From assembly GCA_963575745.1 (NCBI GenBank), contig CAUYUJ010014763.1, positions 216,001 through 280,000 on the forward strand: DNA of 64,000 bases, in the 5' to 3' direction. A program made the position numbers and the translations under genes. Under the pieces are notes generated by a model. That model had not been told where the DNA came from and ran no database searches. It saw only the letters and a list, made by a program, of their open reading frames with translations. This DNA is from Prorocentrum cordatum. Lineage: Eukaryota; Sar; Dinophyceae; Prorocentrales; Prorocentraceae. Shown in pieces: positions 9,287-20,122 of the stretch (positions within the stretch are counted from its first letter, which is position 1; each line of letters starts with the position of its first letter).

Positions 9287-12200
9287 GGGCCGCTGCCGAG
9301 GGGTGCCCCGAGGACCACGGCCAGTCCGAGTGGTACGACGACTGCAGGTTCGAGGGGCTCACCGTCGGCATCGGCCTCAAGCACAGGTCGAAGTGGGGAT
9401 AGTCAGGGATCGGATAATGAGCTGTCTACACTCTTTTTTGCCAACGTCATATGTGATGGCCCGAAGATGTGGGACTACATTATCTCGGATAAGCAACACG
9501 ATCGGTTTCATTTTACAGGTATAGTTGAATCGCATGTAGACACGGACGGTCTGGATCATTGGAGGAAGGAGGCCCGCAAGGCAGGACTTCGTCTGACAGC
9601 CAACCCAGCCCGACCGTCGGGGAACGCAACTCTCGGGGACAACGCCCACCGCTCGAATGAAGGAGGCGAGTGGCTTTTAGCAGAGGGTCACCGTGCCGCA
9701 CACACTCTAGCACTCGACTCGTGGAGTGCACTACGAGCTGAAGGGCATCAAGCGTTGGATGGGTTCCACGCATCGGTCATTGAGATGAAAGGGTATGCCT
9801 TTGTCGCTATTTTTTATGGGTACTCTGGGGAAGGCTGGTATGGTCGCAACCTTCAGAGGTACTCCAAGTTGGGAGCACTACTATCGTCACTGTCTCTCCC
9901 GTGGATCGTCTTCGCCGATTGGAACATGTCATCGGCAGATCTCACGAGGCGCGGTTTTGTTCACAAAGTGGGTGGACACGTCGTTCGGGCCGACAACACG
10001 TCCATCACGTGCACGTCCAGCGCCAAGTCCGAGGGCACTGAAAGGGATTTCGCCATCGCCTCCAGCAGTTTCTGCCCGTACATAGTCAGTGTCAGAGCGG
10101 TCGTCGACGTGCCGTGGAAAACGCATTGCGGGTTACTAATGCACTTCCGAGGCTCAGGCGCTCAGCTTCTGACGCGTGCTCTCTCCCTCCCCCCTAAGCT
10201 GCCGCAGCCCCCGCGGCCCGCCTCCCTTCCTGTGCCAAGCTCCAAATCGTCAGCCGCCAAAGCGGAGCGTGCTAGGCAGTCAGCTGTGTCTCGCGAGAGA
10301 ATGCGTGACACATGTGCCTCACTGTTTGGGGGTGTCGTCTCCTCGCCACCTGGCGGGGTGGGCTCGCTTGGTCTGGAGGCGACGTCCCCGCCTCACCCTG
10401 AACAGAGATCTGCACTCCATGATTTTAGTTTTCAACGTTGGCCCGAAGAGGAAGAGGACCCCTGGGCTGGCGAGAGTAGTTTCGTGGCTCGTGAAAGTGC
10501 GCCCGCAATCGCCCCCGATGCGGCGACCGAGCGCGCTGGAAGACAGCCCGTGCGTTTAGAACTTGCCAGCTTGGTGGCCCCCCCTCGGCATCCTGTAGTT
10601 CCCTGGAGAGGCCCCAGACCCATCAGCAAGGCACCGACACAGGTAGGTTTCACGACCCCTCGGAGCCCAACACGGGGACCCATGCTGCTGCTGCTGCTGC
10701 CCCCTCCGCCTCGCCCCCCCCCTTTCGCATTCCGTCCTCATCTTGGCTCGAGCAAAGGGGGCCAAGTTGGTTTTGTTCCGGCGGAGTGCGACTGGAGGGT
10801 CGCGAGAGATCCCCTCGCATATCATGTGGGAGCGAGGCGCATCACCGCCGTGAGCGGGACGTATGCAGCCTGGGTCAGCACACTCGAGGCCGCGATTTAC
10901 GATCACCACGGTCAAGCACCACCGACCGTTGCGAGATGTCGAGCCGAGGCGCCGAGCTTCCAGGCCAGGGAGGTTCACATGGCGGAGAGGGCTCGTACGC
11001 AGCCCCTTCATGACCAAGTATGCTCGTGGTGGGAACGTACTCACACGGTCTTCTCACGCATTTTGAAGCATCGTGAACGAGGCAACGGTCGACGGCAATG
11101 TGCAGCGCTGGCGGAGGCGTCGCTCAGGCTGATAGGCGACTACCCCACGGACGTGCACACACTAGTCAGTGACAAGTGGGACTGGCAGGTGTGGGCCAGC
11201 GTCATGAGGGATCCGCTCCACACGTCCATGGCCACCCTCTCGGAGATGCAGGCAGTCGCCGAACGCGCGTGCAAACGTGCGCGAGGACGGGCTTTACATC
11301 GGTCACTCGACGAGCTCAGGTCATGGATGGTTTCAGAAACGGCGCTGCCAGTTCTGCACCGTTCAGTCAAAGGAGCACCTCAGCCTGCTGAGGAGCTAGC
11401 TCTACAAGGCAAGATTTTGTTTCATCCCAAGGATATCATCGATTACAAAGTGGGCAACTGGCACAAGCTATGGTGTTGCAGGCCGCTGGATCATGATAAG
11501 TTGTACCGCACTTTCGACAGCATGCGTGAAGCTGCGGAGGTCGAGGCTCTACCATTGTTGTCAGGAGAGGAGATCCAGGCAGCCGCTCGCCAGATGCGTC
11601 CTCGTGCTGGCCAAGGGGCGGAACGGATTTCTCCCCTTGATGTGGAGCGCTTGCCTCCAGAAGGTCTCAATGAGCTCGCAGACGTGCTGAACACTGTCGA
11701 GTCATGTCTGACATGGCCTTGGCAACTGATGCTGGTCATCGGCCGTCTGTTTTCAAAATAAAGTGGCGGTGACAGATCCATCGGCATGATCAGCATGGTC
11801 CCCAGGATCTGGTCCTTGGCGAGGGAACCCTGGGTCAAGGACTGGACCGTGGCGTCCCAGCCGCGGTGGGATGCTGCTGTGGCTGGGAACTCAGCCCTCC
11901 GTGAATGTTTCTTGCGCATGCTGGGGGAGGAAGTTCACTCAGCCATGGGTGTTGCTTTCGGCCACGCCCTCATCGACATCCAATCGTTCTACGATAGCAT
12001 ATGTTGGATGGCGCTGGCAGCCAAGGCATTATCCCTGGGCTTCCCCCCTGTCATTTTGTTTCTTGAACTTCAGCTGTGCATCGGACCTCGAGTCCTCGCC
12101 CAGCAAGATTGCTTCTCGGAAGCGTTTCAGCCCACGGCAAGTGTGATCCAGGGGTTGCGCAGTGGCACGCGGCTCGCCAGATGTATGACTTACTATATTC

Positions 12201-13501
12201 TAGATGCCGTCACCAAGGGCAGCCCGATGGCTGACATGAGATTATGGACCGATGACCTGTCCCAGTACGTCACAGGTTCAAGGAGGTTTGTTAAGAAGCG
12301 TTTGCTGCAGGTCATCACTCGCACCGATAGTGCTATGGCCGAGGACGGTTTGAGGATCGCGGCTTTGAGTGTCATCCTTTGCTCCCACCGCCGTGATGCA
12401 AGGGAGATCTCAGCCAAGCTCCTGAGGAAGAACATCACCATCCTTCCTGTCTTGCAGGCTGGATACTTAGGGGTTGATTCTGGTGCAGGCCGTCATGCCA
12501 GGAGCACAGCCAGGAAGCGGATCGTGAAAGCATCGGGCATGCATGCGAAGATCAGACGGTTCGTTCATGCAGCTCGACGCTACCGACCATCACTACGTTT
12601 GGAAAAGGCGGGTGCGCAGCCAGCGGGGCACTACAGGCACCAGCTCTACGGGGTCTTCGGCAGCAACATGCGGGGGATGCGCAGGAGGCTGGCCCACGTG
12701 GCGTGTGCAGCTCGGAGGGGGAGGTGCCTCACTTCGGTCCTCGGCCTCCGTTGCCCAGGGCACGGCCCAGGGTACGCGCTGCCACGTGCCTGGTTGCAGC
12801 TCTGGCTCACGTCGTGGGTCAATGCACCGCGGATCCAAGCTGGAGTTCGCGCGGTCTGGAGCAAGACAGTCGCCAAGCTCGAAGGTTTAGCAATCCAGGA
12901 GCGCTCCAGGCACGTGCGGGGGCCCATGAGCGCAGTCATCTGCTACCTCTTGCAGCGCGGCTGGGACCCAGTGAGCCCGACTGAGTGGGGCACAAAGCAG
13001 GCTGGCACTGAGGGCAGAGAGGCCTTCATCTTTGACCAGTTGCAGCCCCACGACGACGTCGCTCCACTTCTTGAGGAGTACGAATGTTCTGCGCGTTCTC
13101 AGCAGTGGCGAGTTGCATCGTCTCACTTTTGCGGGGCTGGACTGGAGCATGGTGCGGACAACGCATCTTACAGGAAGCTCCTGCTCTCCCTGGAGAAGGC
13201 TGAGCATGGCCATCAGTTGGCCGAGATGATGATGTGTGTAGCAGTCGGCGGGACATGGCCCAGGAAGCGCATAGCGGACGAGGTCGGCGGTGACGCCGGC
13301 GTCCTCTGCCCGCGCTGCCGAGAGGCCCCCGAGACGGCTTTCCACCGAGCATGGGGGTGCCCGTGCAACACAGGTTCGACTGCATTTTCAGCCTCAGAGT
13401 CGCTTGCAGCGCAAGCATATAGCCAGCATGAGGCGGACGCCTGCTTCTGGCTTAGAGGCATCATCCCGATGACTTGGACGCAGGTCGAGCCCCCCCCCCC
13501 T
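9287..13501 (+). pseudogene. LINE A ORF2: endonuclease and reverse transcriptase
   Basis: The frame runs on directly after the ORF1 TGA, without a shift and without an obvious ATG before 9467. The APE-type endonuclease reads from ELSTLFFANVICDGPK; acidic and His landmarks are VESHVD (about 9526), FADWNMS (about 9910) and VPWKTHCGL (about 10111). A linker rich in Pro follows. The reverse transcriptase starts near 11730 and is cut by a TAA at 11759-11761, after which SGGDRSIGMISMVPRIWSLA continues in the same frame. Motif A is ALIDIQSFYDSI, motif B QGLRSGT, and the catalytic pair is in LWTDDL (GAT GAC at 12251-12256). The frame is lost at the C11 run 13490-13500. Confidence 0.85.
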
Positions 13502-14604
13502 CGGATTTTCAGTGGAGTTTCAGCGGCGCAGTCGAGCTCAATGATCTCACGCTAGGGCACGGCACCCCGCGCTCGCCTCTCTTCGTTTTCGGGGACGCGA
13601 GCGGAGGGGCCGACTCTCGAGACGAGCGGCTTCGTCGCATAGGCATCGGCCTTGTCAGCATCAGTTGCTTTAAGCCGTTTCAGGTGTCTGTTTCCCTTCG
13701 GACCCCGCTCCCTGGTCCCAGGCAGTCCGTTCCTAGGGGTGAGCTGACGGCCCTCTGGGCGGCCTTACATTTTAGTTCAGGTTTTCTGATTTTCGTCACG
13801 GATAACCAAGCTGTGATGGACGGGTGGCACGCCCGCCTCTTCCACCGACCCCAAGGCCCCAACCAGGATCTTTGGAGGTCAATTGGTGCGTTGGAGCACC
13901 GCCGTGATTTCTCCGACATTGTCGTGCTGCAAGTAGCTTCTCACCAGACAGGAGCTGATCTGGAGGCCTCGGGTACGCCGCTGTGGCTTGCACAGGGCAA
14001 CGAGGCTGCCGACGAAGTGGCGGGCATCGCTGCTCAAGAGGCCCGAGTCCCCCAGACCTCCCGAGTGCGCGTGGCCCAAGCGGAGCACAAGGCCAGCTTG
14101 GTGCGCGCTCGACTTCTTCGGGCCAACCTCGAGGCCGCTGCTGTGGAAAAGAGAGTCGCTGTTAAGAAAAAGGACCGACGGCCTCCGCCGTCTGCTGCCT
14201 CTCTCGCCTTCTTCGGGTCCCAGCATGTCTTTTCACCTGACGGCTTGAGCTGTACCAGATGCCACAGTTGTTCATCCAAGGCGTGCCTGACCGAATGGAG
14301 AAAAACTCAGTGCATTGAATTACAGACCCAGTCTAATTCGTCAGTGTTGAGGCTTCCGAGGGGTCATTCTGTACACATAGGGGGAGGATTCACTCACCCG
14401 TCCCACGAGCTTCTTTTCCACCCTGTTCTGAAGCTTTGGTTTTGCAGCTCGTGTGGGTTTTATACCTGTTCCCAGCTTCGGCCTAATCTGGCCAAGCCTT
14501 GTTCTGTTTCCCCCGAGTCCGAGGGGCCCAGGAGGACCATCACGCCCACAGGGCAGGTGTACCTGGACAGAATTCATAAGGGTCTTTGGCCCAAGTATAA
14601 GTAG
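13474..14604 (+). CDS. LINE A RNase H domain (out of frame with the RT)
   Basis: In a frame different from the reverse transcriptase the sequence reads LFVFGDASGG, GELTALWAALHFSSGFLIF, VTDNQAVMDGWHA and GNEAADEVAG, giving the Asp, Glu, Asp, Asp pattern of RNase H used to remove RNA from the cDNA hybrid. A C-terminal Cys/His-bearing stretch (LSCTRCHSCSSKAC) follows, then a stop at 14602-14604. The listed start is only where the open frame begins; the domain originally continued from the RT across the poly-C run, which has apparently lost one C or gained two. Confidence 0.8.
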   Translation: MDAGRAPPPSDFQWSFSGAVELNDLTLGHGTPRSPLFVFGDASGGADSRDERLRRIGIGLVSISCFKPFQVSVSLRTPLPGPRQSVPRGELTALWAALHFSSGFLIFVTDNQAVMDGWHARLFHRPQGPNQDLWRSIGALEHRRDFSDIVVLQVASHQTGADLEASGTPLWLAQGNEAADEVAGIAAQEARVPQTSRVRVAQAEHKASLVRARLLRANLEAAAVEKRVAVKKKDRRPPPSAASLAFFGSQHVFSPDGLSCTRCHSCSSKACLTEWRKTQCIELQTQSNSSVLRLPRGHSVHIGGGFTHPSHELLFHPVLKLWFCSSCGFYTCSQLRPNLAKPCSVSPESEGPRRTITPTGQVYLDRIHKGLWPKYK

Positions 14605-14645
14605 CCTAATTAAACCCGAGCAGTGGCTTGGGTGGTGGTTAGGTC

Positions 14646-15300
14646 ATGTTACTTCGCTTCGCGATAGGTCCATTCCATTCCATCCCATTCCTCTTTCGCC
14701 CGACCTCCCCCCCTCTACCCGTCGCGCGCCCGTCTCGCCGTGCCGCGGCGGCGCCTTCTCCTGCCGCGAACCCCTCGCCCGCCGCTCCCGCCCCTTCCCC
14801 TTCGCCGTCGTTGTCTTCCTCCGCCGCCCCCGCCCCTCCTCCTCCTGCTCGCTGCTCGCCCCTTCCCTCCTCCTCCCCCCTTCCTCGTCCTCCTCGTCCT
14901 CCCCCTCATCTTCGCCCCCCCCCCCGCCCCGTCGCCCGCGCCCCCCGCGCCGCGCGCGCGCGCGTCGCGCGTTCCCCAGAGGTCCTCAGGATCCACTTTC
15001 TGGATCCAAGAACACTTTTTTTTGTTTTTCATGCGTTTCCAGATCCACTTTTAAAAGTGGATCCACGGATCCTCGGTTTAACGCTATTGTGTTTGCATGT
15101 TTCATGGCTTTTACTTGCATGTACATGCTGTAGTATCCAATTATAGTTATTTTCGTTTTTTCTTTCCGACCCAGGTTTAGGCAAGTGCGTCTTCGCGCGG
15201 CAGCCCAGCCGTGAAGTGAACGACCGAGTGCCGCCCCCGTGTCGGGGGATTAAAACGGGGGGTTAAAACTGCTCTATATCACGAGTGCGCGCGCGGCGCG
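14646..15300. other. Pyrimidine- and GC-rich spacer
   Basis: No credible coding frame. 14700-14990 is dominated by CCTCCTCC and CCCGCC runs. The words at 14691-14707 (CTCTTTCGCCCGACCTC) are identical to 8020-8036 inside LINE A. A pair of TTAAAAC words sits at 15251-15269. Confidence 0.5.
15042..15063. repeat. Perfect 22-bp palindrome
   Basis: The arm GATCCACTTTT at 15042-15052 is followed at once by its exact reverse complement. GGATCC words surround it (14988, 15002, 15059, 15067), making a short BamHI-word-rich island. Confidence 0.9.
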
Positions 15301-16540
15301 GCTGCGGCTGTGAGGGTGGCTGAGCTGGCGCTCAGCCGGCCCCTCCAACCGAGGGCCCACCCCATCCGACCTGGTCGCGCGCCCTGCTGTCGACATCGGC
15401 ATTTCCGCTCGATACTTCCTCATGTTCTACTCAGGATCGGTGCCCTTCGCCGTCGTTCCCCCCCTCCGTCGCCCCCTCCTCCAACGCCCCGCGCGCGGTG
15501 ACCCCCCCCGTCTTTCCTGCTCGAGCGCGCGACTCGCTTTGGCACTACTGCGATACCTCGCACGCGTCAACCCTCTTGTAATATCACCAGCGAGATGCAC
15601 CGCGCGACCGAAATCACACCCGAGCAAGACGAGAAGGAAGAGGAGGAGGAGGAGGAGAATAAGGATGGTTCGGAGCGCGAGACGAGGAGAGGACAGGGGA
15701 GAGAGGGGAAGAGGGGAAGGGGGGGAGGGGGTGAGGGAACGCCCGTTCGGGCACCGATGTCGATCGCAGGGCGCGCGGCGAGGGGGGCGATGCCAAACTG
15801 CCAACGCCCCGAAACAAATAAAGACAAAGGGGATGCAGTGCGTGAGAAAAGCCACGGACCTACATGCACGAATTTGATGGCGACGGAGAGGGGCGAAGTG
15901 GCAGGGAGACGGAGAGGGGGGGGTGGCGAACGACACATATTGGAGGGGCGTGAGATGGGGATGGGCTGGCGGGGGTACTGGAGGGGGTCGCGGTCGAAGT
16001 CGAACTGGATGGGCGAGCGAGCGAGGAGTGGGAGAGCAGGGGGGGGCGGGGGGGAAACGAGAAACAGAGAGAGGGCGAGAGAGAGAGAGAGAGGGGGGGA
16101 TAACTACATATATAGAGAGAGGGAATGTGTGCATGCATATGCGCATGCCTTGTCACGATGGGGAATTGGATCCATAGGGTGAGCGACGTGCGAGAATAAC
16201 TGTTCAACTGTATATTTGTGCATGCCAAGAGAGCTAGTTGGAGAGATAGAGTGACGGGATGCGCGTGTGTGTATACATATATATATATATACATGTATAG
16301 AGAGAAAGGGAGAGAAAGCACGAACAAGGAACGAGGGGCGAGAAACTGCTGCGTTTCTTCACCGACGCCGCGGCAGGGCCAGCGTGCCCCGCAGCGTCTG
16401 CGTTCGCGCGAGCGCGCGGGAGGCGCGCGAGGGAGGGGGGGGCAGCGCGCCCCTCGCCACGCGCAGCCCGCGCCGCCGACGCCGTGGCCTCGCCGCCTGC
16501 TCTGTTTCCTCCTCCTCCTCCTCCTCTGTTTGGCGGCTCG
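15301..16540. other. Simple-sequence spacer with GA and TA tracts
   Basis: Contains purine-rich tracts at 15640-15730 and 16040-16100 ((GA)n about 16069-16093) and (TA)n at about 16275-16291. Frames crossing it are low-complexity. If the minus-strand host gene to the right has a further exon here, I cannot recognise it. Confidence 0.5.
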
Positions 16541-16549
16541 GCCCCGCCC

Positions 16550-17140
16550 TTTCTTCTTCGCCGTCCACGAGCCCCAATCGTCGTCGCTGTCCCACCAGCG
16601 TGAAACGCGCCGCTGACCGCCCCACTCCGACAACTCCGAACCCTGGGCCGCGGCCTTCTTCACTGGCCTCGCCTTTGCGACCGCGGGCGGGCTTGGGGCC
16701 TTGCGAGGCGGCGCCCGCACTTGCCTGCGCGCCATGCTTTCGCCTTTGCCGTCGCCCTGGGCCGTCTCCTCGCGCGCTCGCGCGGCCTCCTGGCGCGCTC
16801 CTCCGTGCGCTGTGGCCTCCTTCGGCCTCCAGGCGCGCTCCTCATTGGTGGGCTCCTCCTCCGGCCTCCAGGCGCGCCCCTCCTTGGCGGGCTCCTCCTT
16901 CGGCCTCCAGGCGCGCTCATCCTTGGCGGGGGCCTCCCTCTGCCTCCAGGCGCGATCCTCCTTGGCGGGCTCCTCCTTCGGCCTCGCGGCGGCCTCCTCC
17001 TTGACGGGCCCCTCCTCATGCCTCATGGCGCGCTCCTCCTGGCGATATGCGGCCGCCAGCTCCTGCATCTTGTGCTGCGTCATCTGGAAGCGTGCGGCCC
17101 CTGCCAACCCTAGCGGCTGCTTCGCCCTCGGCGCGTGCTC
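16550..17140 (-). CDS. Host gene M1, 3'-most recognisable exon (13-residue repeats)
   Basis: Reading leftwards, an acceptor (CCCGCCCGCAG) at 17141-17142 opens an exon beginning EHAPRAKQPLGLAGAARFQM. It then carries about five copies of a 13-residue repeat of the type RAWRPKEEPAKE (plus-strand 16790-17030), followed by basic and acidic stretches including SRWWDSDDDWGSWTAKKKGR. The repeat comes from a 39-bp DNA repeat. The left boundary is uncertain: the frame stays open to 15860, but composition becomes non-protein-like after the Arg-rich run near 16500. The function is not recognised; the charged, repetitive make-up suggests a disordered protein. Confidence 0.6.
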
Positions 17141-17170
17141 CTGCGGGCGGGCACGGAAGGGGGCGGATGC

Positions 17171-17203
17171 AATTTCTACGCGTAGAAATTACGTAGAAAT
17201 TGC
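17171..17203. repeat. Intronic palindrome AATTTCTACGCGTAGAAATT
   Basis: A perfect 20-bp palindrome at 17171-17190 is followed by ACGTAGAAATTGC, a second copy of one arm. It lies in the presumed intron between the two leftmost M1 exons. A related inverted pair, TCTACGC and GCGTAGA, occurs at about 18131-18153 in the next intron upstream. Confidence 0.85.
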
Positions 17204-17390
17204 GCTGGTCGACCACAGGAGTGACTGACGAGTGGAGCGAGAAGCGAGGGGACCGACTGGCGACATAGAGCAACCGCGACGAGCACACGACGCGCGCAGT
17301 CGGCAATGATGGCGACGACGAAGAGGGGCGATGAGGAGGGCAGCGATGGGCGGCTGTGGCAGCAACGGTGGTGAGGGGTGCAAAGGAAAC

Positions 17391-18006
17391 CAATGCGTCG
17401 GCATGCGTCCTGGAGGTCGCACCGCTGCTTGACGCTCTCGTTGTATTCCTTCTCGGCCGCAAGCTGCTTGTGCATGAGGCCTGTGGTCGCGTAGCACAGT
17501 GCCTCGATCTCCTCCCTCTTGTCTTTGCAGCTGGCTGCGAACTCGACGCCAGCAGCTGGCACCCACGATGCCTTGCCATCGCTCGTCCACTTGCGGAGAT
17601 CTGGCACAACGAAGGTACTGCTGTTGCGGGTGACCTTGGCGAAGAGACATGCCTCCTCGCTCTGCTCTGCAGTGAAATCTTCGGCCGGGTCGCACGCGCG
17701 CTGCGCGCTCTCCATTGCAGCCGCTGCCTCCTCTGCCTTTACCCCCTCTGCCTTTGCCTCCTCTGTCTTTACCTCCTCTGCCGTCGACGTCTGCCGAGTC
17801 TCGCCCCCCGCCCGGACGCGTCTGACCCAATGGTTGGCGACCGCGAGGTTGTGGGCGAATTCCGGTGGCTTCAGCCTGGCCGCCGCCTCGTAAACAAGCT
17901 CGGCCTCGCTCGCCCGCCTCGCCCGCGGCCTCCTAGCATGCTTCGCGAGCGCGAGACCTCTCGCGACATTGCCCCGCGCGCGGCGCCGCGGAAGGGGGCG
18001 GCGCAC
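17391..18006 (-). CDS. Host gene M1, large internal exon
   Basis: The exon can begin at 18006 after an AG (CTCGAGCAG) in phase 0, which is what the preceding exon's donor requires. It reads EAELVYEAAARLKPPEFAHN, a KTEEAKAEGVKAEEAAAAME low-complexity stretch, then SSTFVVPDLRKWTSDGKASW and EALCYATTGLMHKQLAAEKE. Third codon positions are GC-rich. The frame stops making sense after ACRRIG near 17391. A GT lies there but is in the wrong phase for the next acceptor, so the true donor is a few codons earlier or non-GT. Function not recognised. Confidence 0.7.
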
Positions 18007-18672
18007 CTGCTCGAGGCTATGGCGGGAGCAGCATCAGCTAAAGGAGGGACGGGAACAACGGCGACGACGGCGGCGGCGGTGACGACGCTGAGGATGACGA
18101 CCGCCCGCGGAACATACAGCACATGCAACCTCTACGCGCATACATTGCGTAGAAACCCAAACCACCCTCCAACGCTCAGAATGCCACGTATCCCCAATCG
18201 CCCATACATGCTGCCCCCTGCGTCACTGCTCGCGCCCCGCCCATTCACCGCGCATGCGTTGCCCTGACCTCCACGCGACCGACGTCGACGCGCGCGGACA
18301 GCAGGTGAGACGCAGAGAGCCGCATGAGAGATATGATGGTTTCCCGCTCCCCCTTTCCTTAGTCAGAGCGGCTACTGACGCTGGGGTCTTCCCCGCGCCC
18401 TGGCGCAGACATGCGAGCCATGCGCGTCTTGCGCACAACGCAAAATGTAATTAGCAGGCTCACCGCATCGCTTCATCGCCTCACACGCTGCGCACCACCC
18501 CAGATGCGACGGCCTAAGCTTACGCTTCAGACGAGGGCAACCGACTCCAGACACCACGCCCGACCAGACACGGTGAGGCGATAACGCCACTGCAGCGCGC
18601 GACAGTGGCGACATGGAAGGTGCGACGGCGATGTTGCCCAGGATTCGGTTACCCTCTGTTGCGAGCCCTCAC

Positions 18673-18865
18673 CTGTGAATCGACATTGGCCATGGCTATA
18701 TCGCACGCGTCTCGGACCAAGTGCTGGTTGGCGGGAATTCTGACCCTCTTGCGTTTCAACCTCTCCTGCTTCATCGCCCACTTCTGGGGCGTGGGCTTCC
18801 TGCTGCTCCTTCGGTTGCGAAAGCGGCCTCTGTCGGCGGCGGCCGCTGTCCCAACCCCTGATGCC
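18673..18865 (-). CDS. Host gene M1, internal exon with canonical splice sites
   Basis: This 193-nt exon has an acceptor GGTTGCAG ending at 18866 and a consensus donor CAG|GTGAGG with GT at 18672-18671. It encodes a basic stretch including KPTPQKWAMKQERLKRKRVR and NQHLVRDACDIAMANVDSQ. It begins with one base that completes the split codon left by the exon at 19027-19184 and ends in phase 0. The phase fit on both sides is strong evidence for a real spliced gene on the minus strand. Confidence 0.8.
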
Positions 18866-19026
18866 CTGCAACCGCGCGTGCATATGCATGCATGCGCATC
18901 CGCATGTGCATATACCACCCGAGCTGTGCAACTATGGATCACTGCGTGCCGATCCACCTCGGTGCATGCATGAGTCATCCTCTATCTGCCCCACTGCTTG
19001 CCCTTCCCATATCGACACGCACGTAC

Positions 19027-19184
19027 CGCCATGCATCGACAAGCCAGGATCCAACCGCCATCATCGATGATCGCATCCTCCCCATCCCCATTTTGCTGAT
19101 CTTCCTCCCCTTAGGCGTCCGCCTCATCATGTGGCACTCGTCGTAGATCTCGCACTCCACGATGTCATGGCTTGTCGGCCTGGG
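19027..19184 (-). CDS. Host gene M1, internal exon
   Basis: The acceptor GGGGTTCAG at 19185 opens PRPTSHDIVECEIYDECHMM and RRTPKGRKISKMGMGR. The donor is CG|GTACGT at 19026-19025, leaving two bases that the next exon's first G completes as an Arg codon. The exon starts in phase 0, matching the end of the upstream exon at 19333. Confidence 0.75.
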
Positions 19185-19332
19185 CTGAACCCCGTCATCC
19201 CTTATCGCCCCCCCTCGCCCCTCCTTTTCGCACCCCCCCTCGTTGTCGGGCTGCCATCGGGGGACGGGGCAAAAACCCTTGTAGACGTCTCGCCCCAGTG
19301 TTTCCAGCCCCTCGCGGCATCTTGAACCTCAC

Positions 19333-19403
19333 TTTCAAGTTGAACGGTGAGGCTGAGCCGTCGGTGTCATCGATCTCGGATTCACTGTCCGCAATCGTAC
19401 TGC
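19333..19403 (-). CDS. Host gene M1, upstream exon (5' limit uncertain)
   Basis: It reads TIADSESEIDDTDGSASPFN then LK and ends at a donor AAA|GTGAGG (GT at 19332-19331) in phase 0, compatible with the next acceptor. The 5' end is set at a candidate acceptor GGTGCAG, but other AGs lie nearby. Upstream sequence to 20200 is mostly low complexity and earlier exons were not identified. Confidence 0.6.
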
Positions 19404-19409
19404 ACCTGG

Positions 19410-20122
19410 CTGCACCGCTCGTCGCCGTCGCCGCCGCCGCCGTCGCAGTCGCCCCGCCTCCCTTCCAGCCCCCCTCTCTTCCCCACATTCCCCTTCCTTC
19501 TCGTCGCTGCCGTCGCGACCGACCGACGCCGTCGCAGACGTCGCCGACGGCTCGCCGCTTCGGCGCGCTGGAGGAGCGCGGGCGATGGGGCGCAGAGGAG
19601 AAGGTGGGCCCCCGTCTTGCGACGCCATGGCCGCCCCGTCCGCTCGCCGCCCCTGCGCCCGAACGAACCCACGCGCACCCCAAAAAAAGGGCTGCGATCG
19701 AGATTCGCCAGGGGCCCCAGGGGGAGGCGCACGCCAATCAGCCCCACCCCCATCCGCCTGCTACCCCCCCTGCGCCAGTATGTGTTTGATCTCTGGGGCT
19801 CACGGGCGAAATCTCGCAGCCCGTCCTGCCGCGGCGCCTAGTCGCGCCTCCGATGCTTGCGGCTGCCGCCCGCCGACCCCCCGCGCCTCCGCCTCGCGCC
19901 CGTGCCTCGGCGAGCAGGCGGCGCGCCGTCGCCCCCCCCCCCCCCCCCGCCCCCATCTCCGCCCCCGTCGTCGCCAGCGTCGCCGCCAGCGTCTCCTGGC
20001 GCGGCGCGGGCAGGGAGCGAACCTGCAACCTGATCTCACCCTCGCCCCTCCCCTCTGTTGGTTGGTGGCCCTCTGGACCCCGTGAAAACGCACTGGCCCA
20101 GATCCGCGCCCCGCCCTCAAAC
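19410..20122. other. GC-rich low-complexity spacer
   Basis: Open frames on both strands, but rich in GCC/GCG and C-runs (a C-run of about 17 near 19930-19948). Any 5' exons of gene M1 here are not recognisable. Confidence 0.4.

Larger units (their letters stand above)
7781..14645 (+). mobile_element. LINE A: near full-length dinoflagellate non-LTR retrotransposon
   Basis: About 6.8 kb reading rightwards: a Cys-containing, coiled-coil ORF1, then an APE-type endonuclease, a reverse transcriptase and an RNase H. Domain order fits I/R1-like LINE organisation. The copy is disabled by two compensating frameshifts in ORF1, a TAA inside the reverse transcriptase and a frameshift in a C11 run before RNase H. 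The lesions are few, so the insertion is probably fairly recent. Ends are approximate; the 3' end lies shortly after the RNase H stop and there is no poly-A tail. Confidence 0.85.

Noticed and set aside
15860-16540. Extension of the M1 exon to the frame's end at 15860
   Set aside because: After the Arg-rich run the reading becomes microsatellite translation (YIYIYVYTHAH), so the exon most likely ends earlier.
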